Below, in pieces: positions 33,056-41,343 of a stretch of 64,000 nucleotides of DNA. A program made the position numbers and the translations under genes. Source of the DNA: Rikenellaceae bacterium. Its GTDB lineage: Bacteria > Bacteroidota > Bacteroidia > Bacteroidales > Rikenellaceae. The notes beneath the pieces were generated by a model. That model searched no databases. It had not been told where the DNA came from and saw only the letters and a list, made by a program, of their open reading frames with translations. Location of the stretch: the NCBI GenBank assembly GCA_017463585.1, contig JAFTOX010000014.1, positions 46,799-110,798 of the forward strand, written 5' to 3'. The stretch's first letter is position 1. Every line of letters begins with the position of its first letter.

Positions 33056-33616
33056 ATGACAACGACCCACAACACACTCCCAGCCTGCTCCGAACTGCGC
33101 GACGAGGCCACTCGCAACGAGGCTTTCGACCGTCTGGTCGGGGTGCTGCTCCGACCAATCTATTGGCACGTGCGACGATTGGTTGTCGAGCACGACGAGG
33201 CCGAGGAGATCACGCAGGAGGCGTTCGTACGAGCCTTCGAGCAGTTCGATCGATTCCGTGGGGGTGATGGCGAGTTGCGCGCTTGGGTTTACCGCATTGC
33301 CACCAACCTGTCCATCAGTGCTTTGCGACGGCGGCGACGGTCGATCTTTACGTCGATAGATCGGGTGAGCCGCGAGCTCTCGGATCGCGTAGCCGATTGC
33401 TCGCCTCCCGATGCCGATGAACGATTGATTGAGTTCCAGCGGGCGGTGTTGGAACTGCCGACCAAGCAGCGATTAGTTTTTAACCTACGCTATTACGACG
33501 AATTGAGCTATGCCCAGATAGCCACCGCGACGGGGCAGAGCGAGCAGGCCGCCAAAACCTGCTACCATTACGCGGTGAAACGATTGAAAGAACAATTAAA
33601 CGATTGGCAGATATGA
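33056..33616 (+). CDS. ECF-type RNA polymerase sigma factor
   Basis: 186 residues. Region 2 (about 25-95) contains DEAEEITQEAFVRAFEQFDRF and LRAWVYRIATNLSISALRRR. Region 4 (about 128-182) contains ELPTKQRLVFNLRYYDELSYAQIATATGQSEQ. There is no region 3, which is typical of ECF factors. The next gene overlaps it through ATGA and encodes a single-pass membrane protein, the usual place for an anti-sigma factor. A beta-helix protein follows. It is probably an envelope-stress or surface-sensing factor. Confidence 0.93.
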   Translation: MTTTHNTLPACSELRDEATRNEAFDRLVGVLLRPIYWHVRRLVVEHDEAEEITQEAFVRAFEQFDRFRGGDGELRAWVYRIATNLSISALRRRRRSIFTSIDRVSRELSDRVADCSPPDADERLIEFQRAVLELPTKQRLVFNLRYYDELSYAQIATATGQSEQAAKTCYHYAVKRLKEQLNDWQI

Positions 33617-33951
33617 GTACCTTGAACAGAATTGATCGACGACTTCCCTACCACACTTCGGACGCCGATTTCGAGGTGATGGCCGAGCGCATACGATTGC
33701 GCACGACGGCACGTGTCGAAGCGACGGCACCGTCCACGTCGTCCGTTCAGTCAGCTCGACGACCTGCGTTGCGAATGGCGATTGTTATGGCGTTGGTTGC
33801 CGTGGCGATTGTTACGGGTGCTTGGTTTGCCACCTCGGAGCCCGAACCTCAGCCGACGCTTGCCGAACTGTTGGCAACCGCCTCGCCCGAAACGCTGCGC
33901 GAGGTGGCGGCTACAAACTACGACGATATTATTTTCAACCAACAAATCTAA
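33613..33951 (+). CDS. Small single-pass membrane protein, putative anti-sigma factor
   Basis: 112 residues from the ATG at 33613, which overlaps the sigma stop codon by four bases. A cytosolic Arg-rich N-terminus of about 55 residues (MSTLNRIDRRLPYHTSDADF) is followed by one membrane helix (about 58-78, MAIVMALVAVAIVTGAWF). A short periplasmic tail ends in AATNYDDIIFNQQI. Position and topology are those of an ECF anti-sigma factor, but no zinc-binding ASD motif is visible. The assignment is from context. Confidence 0.6.
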   Translation: MSTLNRIDRRLPYHTSDADFEVMAERIRLRTTARVEATAPSTSSVQSARRPALRMAIVMALVAVAIVTGAWFATSEPEPQPTLAELLATASPETLREVAATNYDDIIFNQQI

Positions 33952-33957
33952 CACACG

Positions 33958-35658
33958 ATGAAACGTATCTATCTTATACTTATAGCAATATTTTGCACGA
34001 TCAGCGTGGCTTTTGCCACCGAGCCTGCGGCCGAGGAGCCGCAGACGCCCGATGAAATCCGTGCGGCGGCGCGCGAGCAGGTGATCTCATCGCTGAGTCT
34101 TTCGAAGGAGGCCCGCAAAAAGTTTGAGCCGATCTACGACGAGTATCGTGAGGCATTGGCCGGGGCGGTGCGCACGGCTAACGAGCAACTCGGCGAGGTA
34201 ACTCCGCTCAACGGTATGAAGGTCAATTTGAAGAATGTGGCGGCTACGGCACAAGTTAAGTTGGACTATATCGACCGCTTTGCCGAGGTGCTTTCGAGTG
34301 CCCAGATTCACCAGCTCTACAACTCGGAGGGACAGATTGCGTGGACCGTTCGCAAGCGAGCAGAAGTAGTTGATTCCGAGGGGAATGTGTCGATGAATGA
34401 CAACACCTTCTATCTCGATAGTGCGCTGTATTGGCAGTTGGCAAATGCGTCGGACAAGAGCGAGGCGCTCAGCTATGCGAACGATGCGATGAATGATCCC
34501 CGAGCACGTGTCTATGTTGTAGGTGATGGAGGTAAACTGCTGCCTATTGAGTCTGTTCCTGCACCCGAGGTCAAACAGCAATATTATCGTATGAATGGCA
34601 AGCGCACGCCTTTGGTGTCGCCTACGGGTCAGCTCATTGAACAAGACTATGGTAAGATTGTAAATTATCACACTTTGCGTGTCGATGGTCGTATCAAAGT
34701 GATAATCGCGCCATCGGTCTCGACGCTCAAAGTTCGTTGCGACCGAGCTTTTATGGACGGTGTGGAGTATAATATGCGAGATGGCGTTCTCAGCCTTTCG
34801 ATAGATCACAAAAAGTACTCGGCTTGGACTGGCGATATGAAAGTCGAGGTCTATCTGCCCGTGTCGTCGCACCTGCGACGTATCTATGCCAATAACACTG
34901 CATCGGTGCAGATCAAAACCTCGCTCCGAACCGATGTGCTGACTTTCGATGTCAATAACCGCGCTTCGGTGTCGGCTACGGGACATCTGATCGCACAGAA
35001 GGTAACGGTTAATGCCAATGGTTACAGCAAATTCGATGCGAATGTCCTCACGACCAACCGCGATGGCAGCACGATGAAAAATGGTATGGTTCTGTACAAT
35101 CTTGACGGTCGTTCGGAGGTTAGTGGCACGGTTGTAACAAATACCTTTGTCGGTAAGGCAAACGGCTACTCTGACCTTAATATCGGTACGTCGATTCACG
35201 AGGCGAGATTCGTGCTCAATGGTCGCAGTAAACTTCGTGGCGAGATCAGCGCAACCACCCTCCGAGTGGAACTCAATGGCTACTCGGACGTTATGTCGGA
35301 TCAGATAACATTTGAAAAGTCTGCCGTGCTCCTGCTCAACGGTCGCTCGTCGACCACCGCCAAGCGTATGTCGGCACCGCAGGGGGCGAAGTTCTCGGCT
35401 AAGCTCGAAGGCTACTCGAAGATGAATATTGGCTCGGGTCGCGCAACCGAGGGGTTTGTTACGCTGTCGGGTCGCTCGGAGTTCAACGCCGCAAAGTTCG
35501 ATGTGCGAAACCTGACGGTCGTAGCCAACGACTACTCGTCGGCAGATGTGCTCTGCTCGGGCAAGTTGCGTGCAACCACCACCAATCCGTATGCTCGAAT
35601 CAATTACAGCGGTAACTGCACGGTCGAGTCGATCGCTCCGTCAATCCAACGCAAATAG
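33958..35658 (+). CDS. DUF2807-type (head GIN) beta-helix secreted protein with helical N-terminus
   Basis: 566 residues with a signal peptide (1-20). The helical region (about 30-125, SLSKEARKKFEPIYDEYREAL) resembles Spy/LTXXQ or periplasmic sensor helices. From about residue 235 a DUF2807-like right-handed beta-helix begins (YHTLRVDGRIKVIIAPS). The turns carry a striking series at about 20-residue spacing: NRAS 334, NGYS 354, DGRS 383, NGYS 402, NGRS 421, NGYS 440, NGRS 461, EGYS 484, SGRS 504, NDYS 524. Tyr and Arg turns strictly alternate. It sits 6 bases after the putative anti-sigma gene and may be the sensed or expressed output of the sigma system. Confidence 0.8.
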   Translation: MKRIYLILIAIFCTISVAFATEPAAEEPQTPDEIRAAAREQVISSLSLSKEARKKFEPIYDEYREALAGAVRTANEQLGEVTPLNGMKVNLKNVAATAQVKLDYIDRFAEVLSSAQIHQLYNSEGQIAWTVRKRAEVVDSEGNVSMNDNTFYLDSALYWQLANASDKSEALSYANDAMNDPRARVYVVGDGGKLLPIESVPAPEVKQQYYRMNGKRTPLVSPTGQLIEQDYGKIVNYHTLRVDGRIKVIIAPSVSTLKVRCDRAFMDGVEYNMRDGVLSLSIDHKKYSAWTGDMKVEVYLPVSSHLRRIYANNTASVQIKTSLRTDVLTFDVNNRASVSATGHLIAQKVTVNANGYSKFDANVLTTNRDGSTMKNGMVLYNLDGRSEVSGTVVTNTFVGKANGYSDLNIGTSIHEARFVLNGRSKLRGEISATTLRVELNGYSDVMSDQITFEKSAVLLLNGRSSTTAKRMSAPQGAKFSAKLEGYSKMNIGSGRATEGFVTLSGRSEFNAAKFDVRNLTVVANDYSSADVLCSGKLRATTTNPYARINYSGNCTVESIAPSIQRK

Positions 35659-35732
35659 CACTCTCTGATAACTTTACGCCGAAGGTCGCCTCTCGATAAT
35701 GTGGGGCGACCTTTTTGTTTGATTGCTGAATG

Positions 35733-35880
35733 TGCGCATACTCGTGGGCTGGGGCGGTCGCCCAAAGGGAATTCAAAATTATTTACCTTGCTTTCAATAA
35801 ATGCGCACTCTCTGTGGCTGGGGGGGGCGTGCGACAGAAGTCGCACGAGCCACAGAGAGTGTGTCAAAATCAAAGATTTT
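35733..35880. repeat. Intergenic two-tier hairpin element, copy B (inverted, different arms)
   Basis: A left module (GGCTGGGGCGG, then AAGGGAATTC, and AAATTATTTACCTTGC) matches the inverse of the module at 57.5 kb. The outer stem is CACTCTCTGTGGCT (35806-35819) paired with 35848-35861, a perfect 14 bp. The inner stem is CGTGCGAC-AGAA-GTCGCACG (35828-35847), and an eight-G linker lies on the left. The right flank has AAAATC-AAA-GATTTT (35866-35880). The 380-base gap 35659-36038 holds this element, a terminator and a 7-bp tandem repeat, and no gene. Confidence 0.8.
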
Positions 35881-35902
35881 GCCTATTTTGGAAGATGTAA
35901 AA

Positions 35903-35936
35903 AAAAGCCGCGCTCCGAAGAGCGCGGCTTTTTTGC
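35903..35936. terminator. Bidirectional terminator
   Basis: AAAAAGCCGCGCT pairs with AGCGCGGCTTTTT around a short loop, with A and T runs on either side. Confidence 0.85.
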
Positions 35937-36030
35937 GAATTATGAATTGCGAATTATGAATTATGAATTGTGAATTGTGAATTGTGAATTGTGAATTGTG
36001 AATTGTGAATTGTGAATTGTGAATTGTGAA
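35937..36030. repeat. 7-bp tandem repeat (AATTGTG)n
   Basis: About thirteen consecutive copies of a 7-base unit: first variants AATTATG and AATTGCG, then nine or more uniform AATTGTG. It lies between the terminator and the end of the minus-strand phosphoesterase gene. It looks prone to copy-number change. Confidence 0.9.
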
Positions 36031-36038
36031 TCTCCAAC

Positions 36039-37307
36039 CTACTTCTTCTTCGCAAGCACCTCGCACTGATCGATCTGGTTGCCATTGCGATCGAGCAGCG
36101 TCAGCACCAAATGCTTTTTGTTGGCTGCGAGGTGAATAGCACCAACGGTTTTGGGACCTTCGTACCACTTTGCACGAATCTTATCCTCGTTCTGCTGGGG
36201 CATCTCTTTGATCGTCTGCCCGCGCTCGTTGTCCGACGAGGGTACCTGAATATAGACCGTTCCGCGCGTGCCGTCGGTCGCTTTGCCTTCGTAGAGAGGT
36301 GCCGTGCGCACGTAGATATGGTTGTTGCCAGCCAGCGCGAGATCAACGCCTAACTCATCGAACAACTCGCACCAACGACCATACTGCGAATCGCGTCCGT
36401 CGTGTCCGAAGAACCACTGATAGTGCTCACATACGATCACGTAGCGAGCCTTGTTCTGCTCAACCACCTTGCGTACCCACGCCTGAGCCTCGGCCAGACC
36501 TTCGTCCTTGCGCATCACCTCGTTGTTGAGCATAATGAACAGCGCGTCGCCGTAATAGAAGTAGTAGCAGACGCCCATCTCGTCGCCGTAACCGTTTCGC
36601 GGATAGAAGTTTGCGTCGCGGATAAATGCGTTCGACTGACCATTGACGCGGGTCATATTGTCGTGGTTGCCATTGACGCCCGCCCACATATAGTCGTGGA
36701 AAGGTTTGCGGGTGTAGAGATCCGACCAGAACGAGTAGCTGCCGCCCCAAGCGGTGATGTCGCCGAGGTGCAACACCCAATCAATCGAGGGGTCGTGTCG
36801 CTCAACTGTGTTGATCATCGCCATTGCCGCATCGACGCGATGGGGCAGTGGAGTGTAGGCGTGGAAATCGGCAATCACACAGGCGCTCCACTCCTTCGCA
36901 CCCGAGGTGCGGAAGTAACGCGGCTCGCTCCATTTGTCGCCCGCGCCGATCGAGTACATATAGTCGGTATTCGGTCGCAAACCGCTGAGCGTAGCCTCAC
37001 ACTTGGTGAATCGAACCTGCTCATTAATGGTCTTGCCCTGAGGTGTTTTCGACGAAATGCCGTCGTATGTGGTGCAGAGGTGCGTCGCGGCCTCGACCAC
37101 GCGGGCACGCTTCCAATCGACGTCGCCCACACGGGTGTAGCGCACCGAGGTTGCGTCGGAGAGGGTATCGACGCCCCAACTGATATTGATGCTGTTGCGG
37201 GTATCCTGATCGGGACAAGCCACGACCGTAAATGGACTTGCGGGCAGCTGTGCCGCAAGAGTGCTGATGGCGAAGAGCGCCACGAGAGTTGAGAGTATGC
37301 GTTTCAT
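36039..37307 (-). CDS. Secreted metallophosphoesterase (purple acid phosphatase-like)
   Basis: 422 residues from the ATG at 37307, giving signal peptide MKRILSTLVALFAISTLAAQ. An N-terminal fibronectin-like domain (about 25-125, SWGVDTLSDATSVRYTRVGD) is followed by a calcineurin-like phosphoesterase domain. Metal-ligand blocks are VIADFHAY, HLGDITAWGG, GVNGNHDN, VCEHYQWF and GNNHIYVRT, which together give the dinuclear centre. The arrangement resembles purple acid phosphatases. Periplasmic or surface phosphate release is likely. TAAATTTG on the minus strand at 37338-37345 is a possible promoter. Confidence 0.88.
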   Translation of the reverse strand: MKRILSTLVALFAISTLAAQLPASPFTVVACPDQDTRNSINISWGVDTLSDATSVRYTRVGDVDWKRARVVEAATHLCTTYDGISSKTPQGKTINEQVRFTKCEATLSGLRPNTDYMYSIGAGDKWSEPRYFRTSGAKEWSACVIADFHAYTPLPHRVDAAMAMINTVERHDPSIDWVLHLGDITAWGGSYSFWSDLYTRKPFHDYMWAGVNGNHDNMTRVNGQSNAFIRDANFYPRNGYGDEMGVCYYFYYGDALFIMLNNEVMRKDEGLAEAQAWVRKVVEQNKARYVIVCEHYQWFFGHDGRDSQYGRWCELFDELGVDLALAGNNHIYVRTAPLYEGKATDGTRGTVYIQVPSSDNERGQTIKEMPQQNEDKIRAKWYEGPKTVGAIHLAANKKHLVLTLLDRNGNQIDQCEVLAKKK

Positions 37308-37389
37308 TATTTGCGTAGTTTTTTGATTCTTTGAAGACAAATTTACAAATTTTTCACAAATTTTCGGTCGGACGTGCAACGAAATTGAT

Positions 37390-37397
37390 TAATTTTG
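37390..37397 (+). promoter_or_regulatory. -7 element TAATTTTG
   Basis: TAATTTTG lies 33 bases before the start of the small outer-membrane-like gene. Confidence 0.55.
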
Positions 37398-37430
37398 CGT
37401 CTAATAGATAAAAACCTCAAACTTAATACG

Positions 37431-37988
37431 ATGATGAAACGGATTCTATTTTCGCTGCTTTTTGCGCTTTTGGCACTCTCGGCAAATGCGCAAAGTGATT
37501 CAGTCAAGGTTGCACGACGTGCCCCATATCGTGGTGATTTTGCGGCGAGTGCATTTGTTTTTCCGTTTATAGGTGTGTCTTATGCTTTTGAAACGACACA
37601 CGGTGTGGCTCTCGGTCGTCGGGCGAATGGTTTTGTGGGTGCGGGTTTTAAGTATGCGGTCCACGACTTTGGCTATAACGATGCCGAGCCAAACAAAAGC
37701 ACGCCAAGTTTGAAACTGAAAATAGGTTATGTTCGCGGTAAGTATTTGGTGCCCAGCAAGAAGATGAAGGTCAATTTCTTTGTGTCGGGCGATCTTGGAG
37801 CGGGCTTTTGGACGAGTTACAACCTTGACACGTGCATTGCCCGAACCCGTGTAGGCGTTTATGCTAATGGCGATCTCGGTATGGCGATCAGACTTTACAA
37901 ACGGCTCTCGTTGGACCTCTCAGTCGGAGTGTGGGGCATTTTGGGTGAGTGTGGCTCACCGTACCTCAAAATCGGATTCACATTCTAA
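37431..37988 (+). CDS. Small outer-membrane beta-barrel-like protein
   Basis: 185 residues from the ATG at 37431 (or the next codon), with signal peptide MMKRILFSLLFALLALSANA. The mature part alternates hydrophobic and polar residues as in beta strands, with many Gly and aromatic residues (GVSYAFETTHGVALGRRANG, FVGAGFKYAVHDFGYND). It ends in Phe (LKIGFTF), as outer-membrane barrels do. No family was recognised. It stands alone between the phosphoesterase and aroQ. Confidence 0.65.
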   Translation: MMKRILFSLLFALLALSANAQSDSVKVARRAPYRGDFAASAFVFPFIGVSYAFETTHGVALGRRANGFVGAGFKYAVHDFGYNDAEPNKSTPSLKLKIGYVRGKYLVPSKKMKVNFFVSGDLGAGFWTSYNLDTCIARTRVGVYANGDLGMAIRLYKRLSLDLSVGVWGILGECGSPYLKIGFTF

Positions 37989-37998
37989 ACAAAATGCA

Positions 37999-38030
37999 AA
38001 GGTCGCGCTCCGTCGGGGTGCGACTTTTTG
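37999..38030 (+). terminator. Terminator after the barrel-like gene
   Basis: Imperfect hairpin GGTCGCGCTCC / GGGGTGCGACT followed by TTTTTG. Confidence 0.7.
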
Positions 38031-38050
38031 TTTGATCAAAGTGAAAGGGC

Positions 38051-38144
38051 AAAATCGCAGATTTTGACACACGCGGTGGCGCCCGCGATTAAAATCGCGC
38101 CGCCCCACGCCACCGCGTGCGATGATAACGAAATCAAAGATTTC
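38051..38144. repeat. Intergenic two-tier hairpin element, copy C (most complete)
   Basis: Left hairpin AAAATC-GCA-GATTTT (38051-38065). Outer stem CACGCGGTGGCG (38070-38081) pairs with 38108-38119, a perfect 12 bp. Inner stem CGCGATT-AA-AATCGCG (38084-38099). A C-rich linker lies on the right. Right hairpin GAAATC-AAA-GATTTC (38130-38144). The central part is nearly identical to copy A, and the right hairpin shares its loop and core with copy B. Confidence 0.82.
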
Positions 38145-38197
38145 GAATAGATTGAATCTTAATCTCTAAAACTTGAATTAAGAATCATTTTTTTTGT

Positions 38198-38205
38198 TAT
38201 CTTTG
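38198..38205 (+). promoter_or_regulatory. -7 element TATCTTTG for aroQ
   Basis: TATCTTTG lies 22 bases before the aroQ ATG, in an AT-rich stretch. Confidence 0.6.
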
Positions 38206-38226
38206 CAAAAATATAATCATACGAAA

Positions 38227-38661
38227 ATGAAAATCCTGATTCTCAACGGCCCCAATCTCAATTTGCAGGGTCATCGTGATACCGATATCTACGGCACCGA
38301 AACTTTCGAGGAGTTTATCGAGCGTCTGCGTGCCGCATTCTCGGAGTGCGAGGTGGACTATTTCCAATCGAATATCGAGGGCGAGCTGATCGACCAACTC
38401 CATCAATCAATCGGTCGCTACGACGGCGTGGTACTCAATGCAGGTGGCTATACCCATACGGCAGTTGCGTTGGCTGACGCTGTTGGGGCGGTTTCGACGC
38501 CCGTTGTCGAGGTGCATATCTCGTCGATTCTGGCACGTGAGGAGTTCCGCCACGTGTCGCTCATCGCACCGCGCGCCATTGGCTCGATAATGGGGTTCGG
38601 GCTGGATTCGTACCGCCTCGGAATGTTGGCTCTCGGAGCGCGCCAAACGTCGCAAATGTAA
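38227..38661 (+). CDS. aroQ: Type II 3-dehydroquinate dehydratase
   Basis: 144 residues from the ATG at 38227. Signatures are ILNGPNLNLQGHRDTDIYG (about 4-22), the QSNIEGELIDQLH block, LNAGGYTHTAVALADA, and VEVHISSILAREEFRHVS with the catalytic His. Third step of the shikimate pathway. The spacing to the flippase gene (15 bases) suggests co-transcription, although the functions are unrelated. Confidence 0.95.
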   Translation: MKILILNGPNLNLQGHRDTDIYGTETFEEFIERLRAAFSECEVDYFQSNIEGELIDQLHQSIGRYDGVVLNAGGYTHTAVALADAVGAVSTPVVEVHISSILAREEFRHVSLIAPRAIGSIMGFGLDSYRLGMLALGARQTSQM

Positions 38662-38676
38662 AAACCGCAAAGCACG

Positions 38677-40125
38677 ATGCAACTCAAAGATAAGGTAGTG
38701 AGCGGTGTGGCGTGGAGCGCGGCCGAGAAGATCGGCTCGATGCTCCTGCAAATGGTCGTCAGCTTTGTGCTGGCGGGACTGCTCGTACCCGACGATTACG
38801 GCACGATGGCCGTGATGGTGGTCTTTGCGACGGTGTCGTTGCTGATTGTCGATAGCGGATTCTCGCAAGCACTGATCCGCAAACCAGAACCTACACAAGC
38901 CGATTATACCTCGGTCTTTGCCTTCAACCTCGTGGTGTCGTGGGTGCTCTATGCGTTGCTGGTTGCGGGCTCGTTCCCGTTGGCGGCATACTACGATGAG
39001 CCCGAAATGACACGCATCGCACCGGTGCTGTTCCTGTTGCTGCCGGTCAATGCTATGTGCGTCATTCAGAACACGATACTCACGCGCACGTTTGCCTTCC
39101 GCAAGCTCTCGACCATCACCTTCCTCTCGTCGTTGGTGGCAGGCGTGGTGTCGATCGCGGTGGCGGTTGCAGGAGGCGGATTGTGGGCTTTGGTCTGCCA
39201 GCGACTGCTGACGTTGGTGGTCAAGGCGCTGCTGCTTTGGTGGTGGGGCGATTGGCGACCGAAGGGTGGTTGGAGCCTCAGACCTCTGCGCGAGATGTTC
39301 CCTTATAGTTCGCGATTGTTGGCAACCGATCTGCTCAACGGTATCTATAACAACGTGTCGTCGCTGTTCATTGGCAGTATGTACACGTTGCAACAACTCG
39401 GCTACTTCTCGCAAGCGCAGAAACTGAAAGATCTGCCCGTAACCTCGACCGTGCAGGCGGTGCAGAATGTAACCTTCCCCGCGTTGGCGTCGATTCGTGA
39501 TGACGAACGGAAGTTTGCCGAGAGCTATCGTCAGGTGTTGATGGTGATGGCCTTTGTGATGATTCCGATGATGGCGGGGTTGGTGGCGGTGGCTGACGAT
39601 ATGTTTGCGCTGATTGGCGATAAGTGGCGACCGACGGTGCCCTATTTCCGTGTGTTGTGCCTGACGGGCATTACGCAACCAATCGCAATGGTGGCCTACA
39701 ATATCCTGAAAGTACGTAGCAATGGTCGCATAATCTTCCAACTCGAAATAGTCAAGAAATTGATAATGACGGCAATCCTCGCACTGACGATCCCGATGAG
39801 TGTCGAGGCCGTAGTGTGGGGCTTGGTGGTGATGTCGGTGATCGAGATGGTGGTCAATTTCGGAGCGACGTTGCGCTATACGAGCGTTTCGGTGTGGCAC
39901 GTGGTGCGCGATCTGCTTGCGCCGTTGGCTCTTGCAGCGGTGATGTGCGGGGCGGTCTATGCGTTGAGTGGGGCGGTGCAGGCGTGGCCTATTGCGGTGC
40001 GATTGATCGTGGAGGTTGCGACGGGTGTTGCGATCTATGCGGGTGGGGCGTGGTTGCTCCGTTTCGAGGGTATGCGCGAGATAGTGCGTATCGTCGGTGG
40101 ATTGATGGGCAAAATCAAAAACTAA
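38677..40125 (+). CDS. Polysaccharide flippase (Wzx/MOP superfamily)
   Basis: 482 residues with about 12-14 membrane helices. The start (LKDKVVSGVAWSAAEKIGSMLLQM) and the LLVPDDYGTMAVMVVFATVSLLIVDSGF block are typical of the polysaccharide synthesis/export family. RNTILTRTFAFRKL-like sequence follows in the loop near residue 135. It should flip lipid-linked oligosaccharides across the inner membrane. No glycosyltransferase cluster surrounds it, so its substrate is open. Confidence 0.87.
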   Translation: MQLKDKVVSGVAWSAAEKIGSMLLQMVVSFVLAGLLVPDDYGTMAVMVVFATVSLLIVDSGFSQALIRKPEPTQADYTSVFAFNLVVSWVLYALLVAGSFPLAAYYDEPEMTRIAPVLFLLLPVNAMCVIQNTILTRTFAFRKLSTITFLSSLVAGVVSIAVAVAGGGLWALVCQRLLTLVVKALLLWWWGDWRPKGGWSLRPLREMFPYSSRLLATDLLNGIYNNVSSLFIGSMYTLQQLGYFSQAQKLKDLPVTSTVQAVQNVTFPALASIRDDERKFAESYRQVLMVMAFVMIPMMAGLVAVADDMFALIGDKWRPTVPYFRVLCLTGITQPIAMVAYNILKVRSNGRIIFQLEIVKKLIMTAILALTIPMSVEAVVWGLVVMSVIEMVVNFGATLRYTSVSVWHVVRDLLAPLALAAVMCGAVYALSGAVQAWPIAVRLIVEVATGVAIYAGGAWLLRFEGMREIVRIVGGLMGKIKN

Positions 40126-40143
40126 CTATATTCTACACACACA

Positions 40144-41331
40144 ATGAAAAAACAAACTATTTTAACTGCAATCTTCGCGCTGTTGGCGCTGACCGTGTCG
40201 GCAGGTCAGCCGCGCGTAAAGAATGTGATCTATCTGATTGGCGATGGTATGGGCTTTGGCTCGGTGTCGGCTCTGCTGTTGTCGCAGAACGAAAAGACGG
40301 GTTTCGAGTATGCTCCTGTGATTGGTCTGTCGGAGACCTGCTCGGCCGATAATTTCGTAACCGATTCGCCCGCAGGCGGTACGGCATTGGCAACGGGTAC
40401 ACGTACCCGCAACGGCTACTTGGGCGTCGATCCCGAGGGTAACCAGCTGACCAGCATTCTGCGCAAGGCTCAGACGATGGGCAAGCGTACGGGTATCGTC
40501 GTAAATACGGTGCTCACCGAGGCTACGCCCGCAGCGTTCTATGGTGGCGTGAAGAGTCGCAAGGAGAGCCTGCGCTTGGCCGAGCAATTTGTCGAGAGCG
40601 GTGTCGATGTAGCTATCGGTTCGGGTTTGAGTGTATTTGTAGGTCGTCCCGACTCGGTCGATCTGACTGCCGAGTTGATCAAGCGTGGCTACGATGTCTA
40701 TTTAGATTGGGGTGCTACGGCACGCTCGACGGCTGACCGTTTTGTGTCGATTCTGCCGATGTCGGACGTTCATCGTCGCAACAAATCGAGCAATACGACG
40801 GCAGGTGCAGCCGAAGGAGCCGAGGTGTGTCTGGCGGCGCAGCTGGCAGCCGAGAATGGCGAGGAGCCTACGTCGGGCGATCCGACCGAGTATCTGACCC
40901 GTGCAACGGAGAAGGCTCTGGCGACGTTGGAGCGCACGGCCGATCGCAATGGTTTCTTCTTGATGATCGAGAGTGCAATTATCGACGGCTATGGTCATAA
41001 TAACGATTCGGAGGGTATGATCGAGGAGATGCGCGAGTTCGACCGCACGTTGCAGATGCTGGTCAAGTATGTCGAGGCTCACCCCGAAACGCTGTTGGTC
41101 GTAACGGCCGATCACGAAACGGGTGGCACGGGCGTATCGTACCGTTCGTATGAGGTAGGCGGTGAGGCTCCTGTAGTCCTTTCGTTCAGCACCAAGGGAC
41201 ATACGGGTACGGTTGTTCCTATCTTTGCGTATGGTGCAGGAGCTGAGGAGTTTGGCGCGATTATGAAGAACACCGAACTGCCCAAGATTATCGAGCGACT
41301 GATCAATGGTAAAAAGAAATCAAAGAAATAA
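40144..41331 (+). CDS. Alkaline phosphatase
   Basis: 395 residues with a signal peptide of about 20 residues. Core motifs are VIYLIGDGMGFGS (metal Asp34), FVTDSPAGGTALATGT with nucleophile Ser75, NTVLTEATPAAF, MIESAIIDGYGHNNDSEG, TADHETGG and TKGHTGT. It belongs to the PhoA superfamily and hydrolyses phosphomonoesters in the periplasm. A GH20 hexosaminidase gene starts 12 bases downstream, so the two may act together on host or dietary phosphorylated or aminosugar material, or may simply share expression. Confidence 0.93.
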   Translation: MKKQTILTAIFALLALTVSAGQPRVKNVIYLIGDGMGFGSVSALLLSQNEKTGFEYAPVIGLSETCSADNFVTDSPAGGTALATGTRTRNGYLGVDPEGNQLTSILRKAQTMGKRTGIVVNTVLTEATPAAFYGGVKSRKESLRLAEQFVESGVDVAIGSGLSVFVGRPDSVDLTAELIKRGYDVYLDWGATARSTADRFVSILPMSDVHRRNKSSNTTAGAAEGAEVCLAAQLAAENGEEPTSGDPTEYLTRATEKALATLERTADRNGFFLMIESAIIDGYGHNNDSEGMIEEMREFDRTLQMLVKYVEAHPETLLVVTADHETGGTGVSYRSYEVGGEAPVVLSFSTKGHTGTVVPIFAYGAGAEEFGAIMKNTELPKIIERLINGKKKSKK

Positions 41332-41343
41332 AACGATTCAACA

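Noticed and set aside
35937..36030. CRISPR-like array
   Set aside because: The unit is only 7 bases, without spacers, and no cas genes are present.
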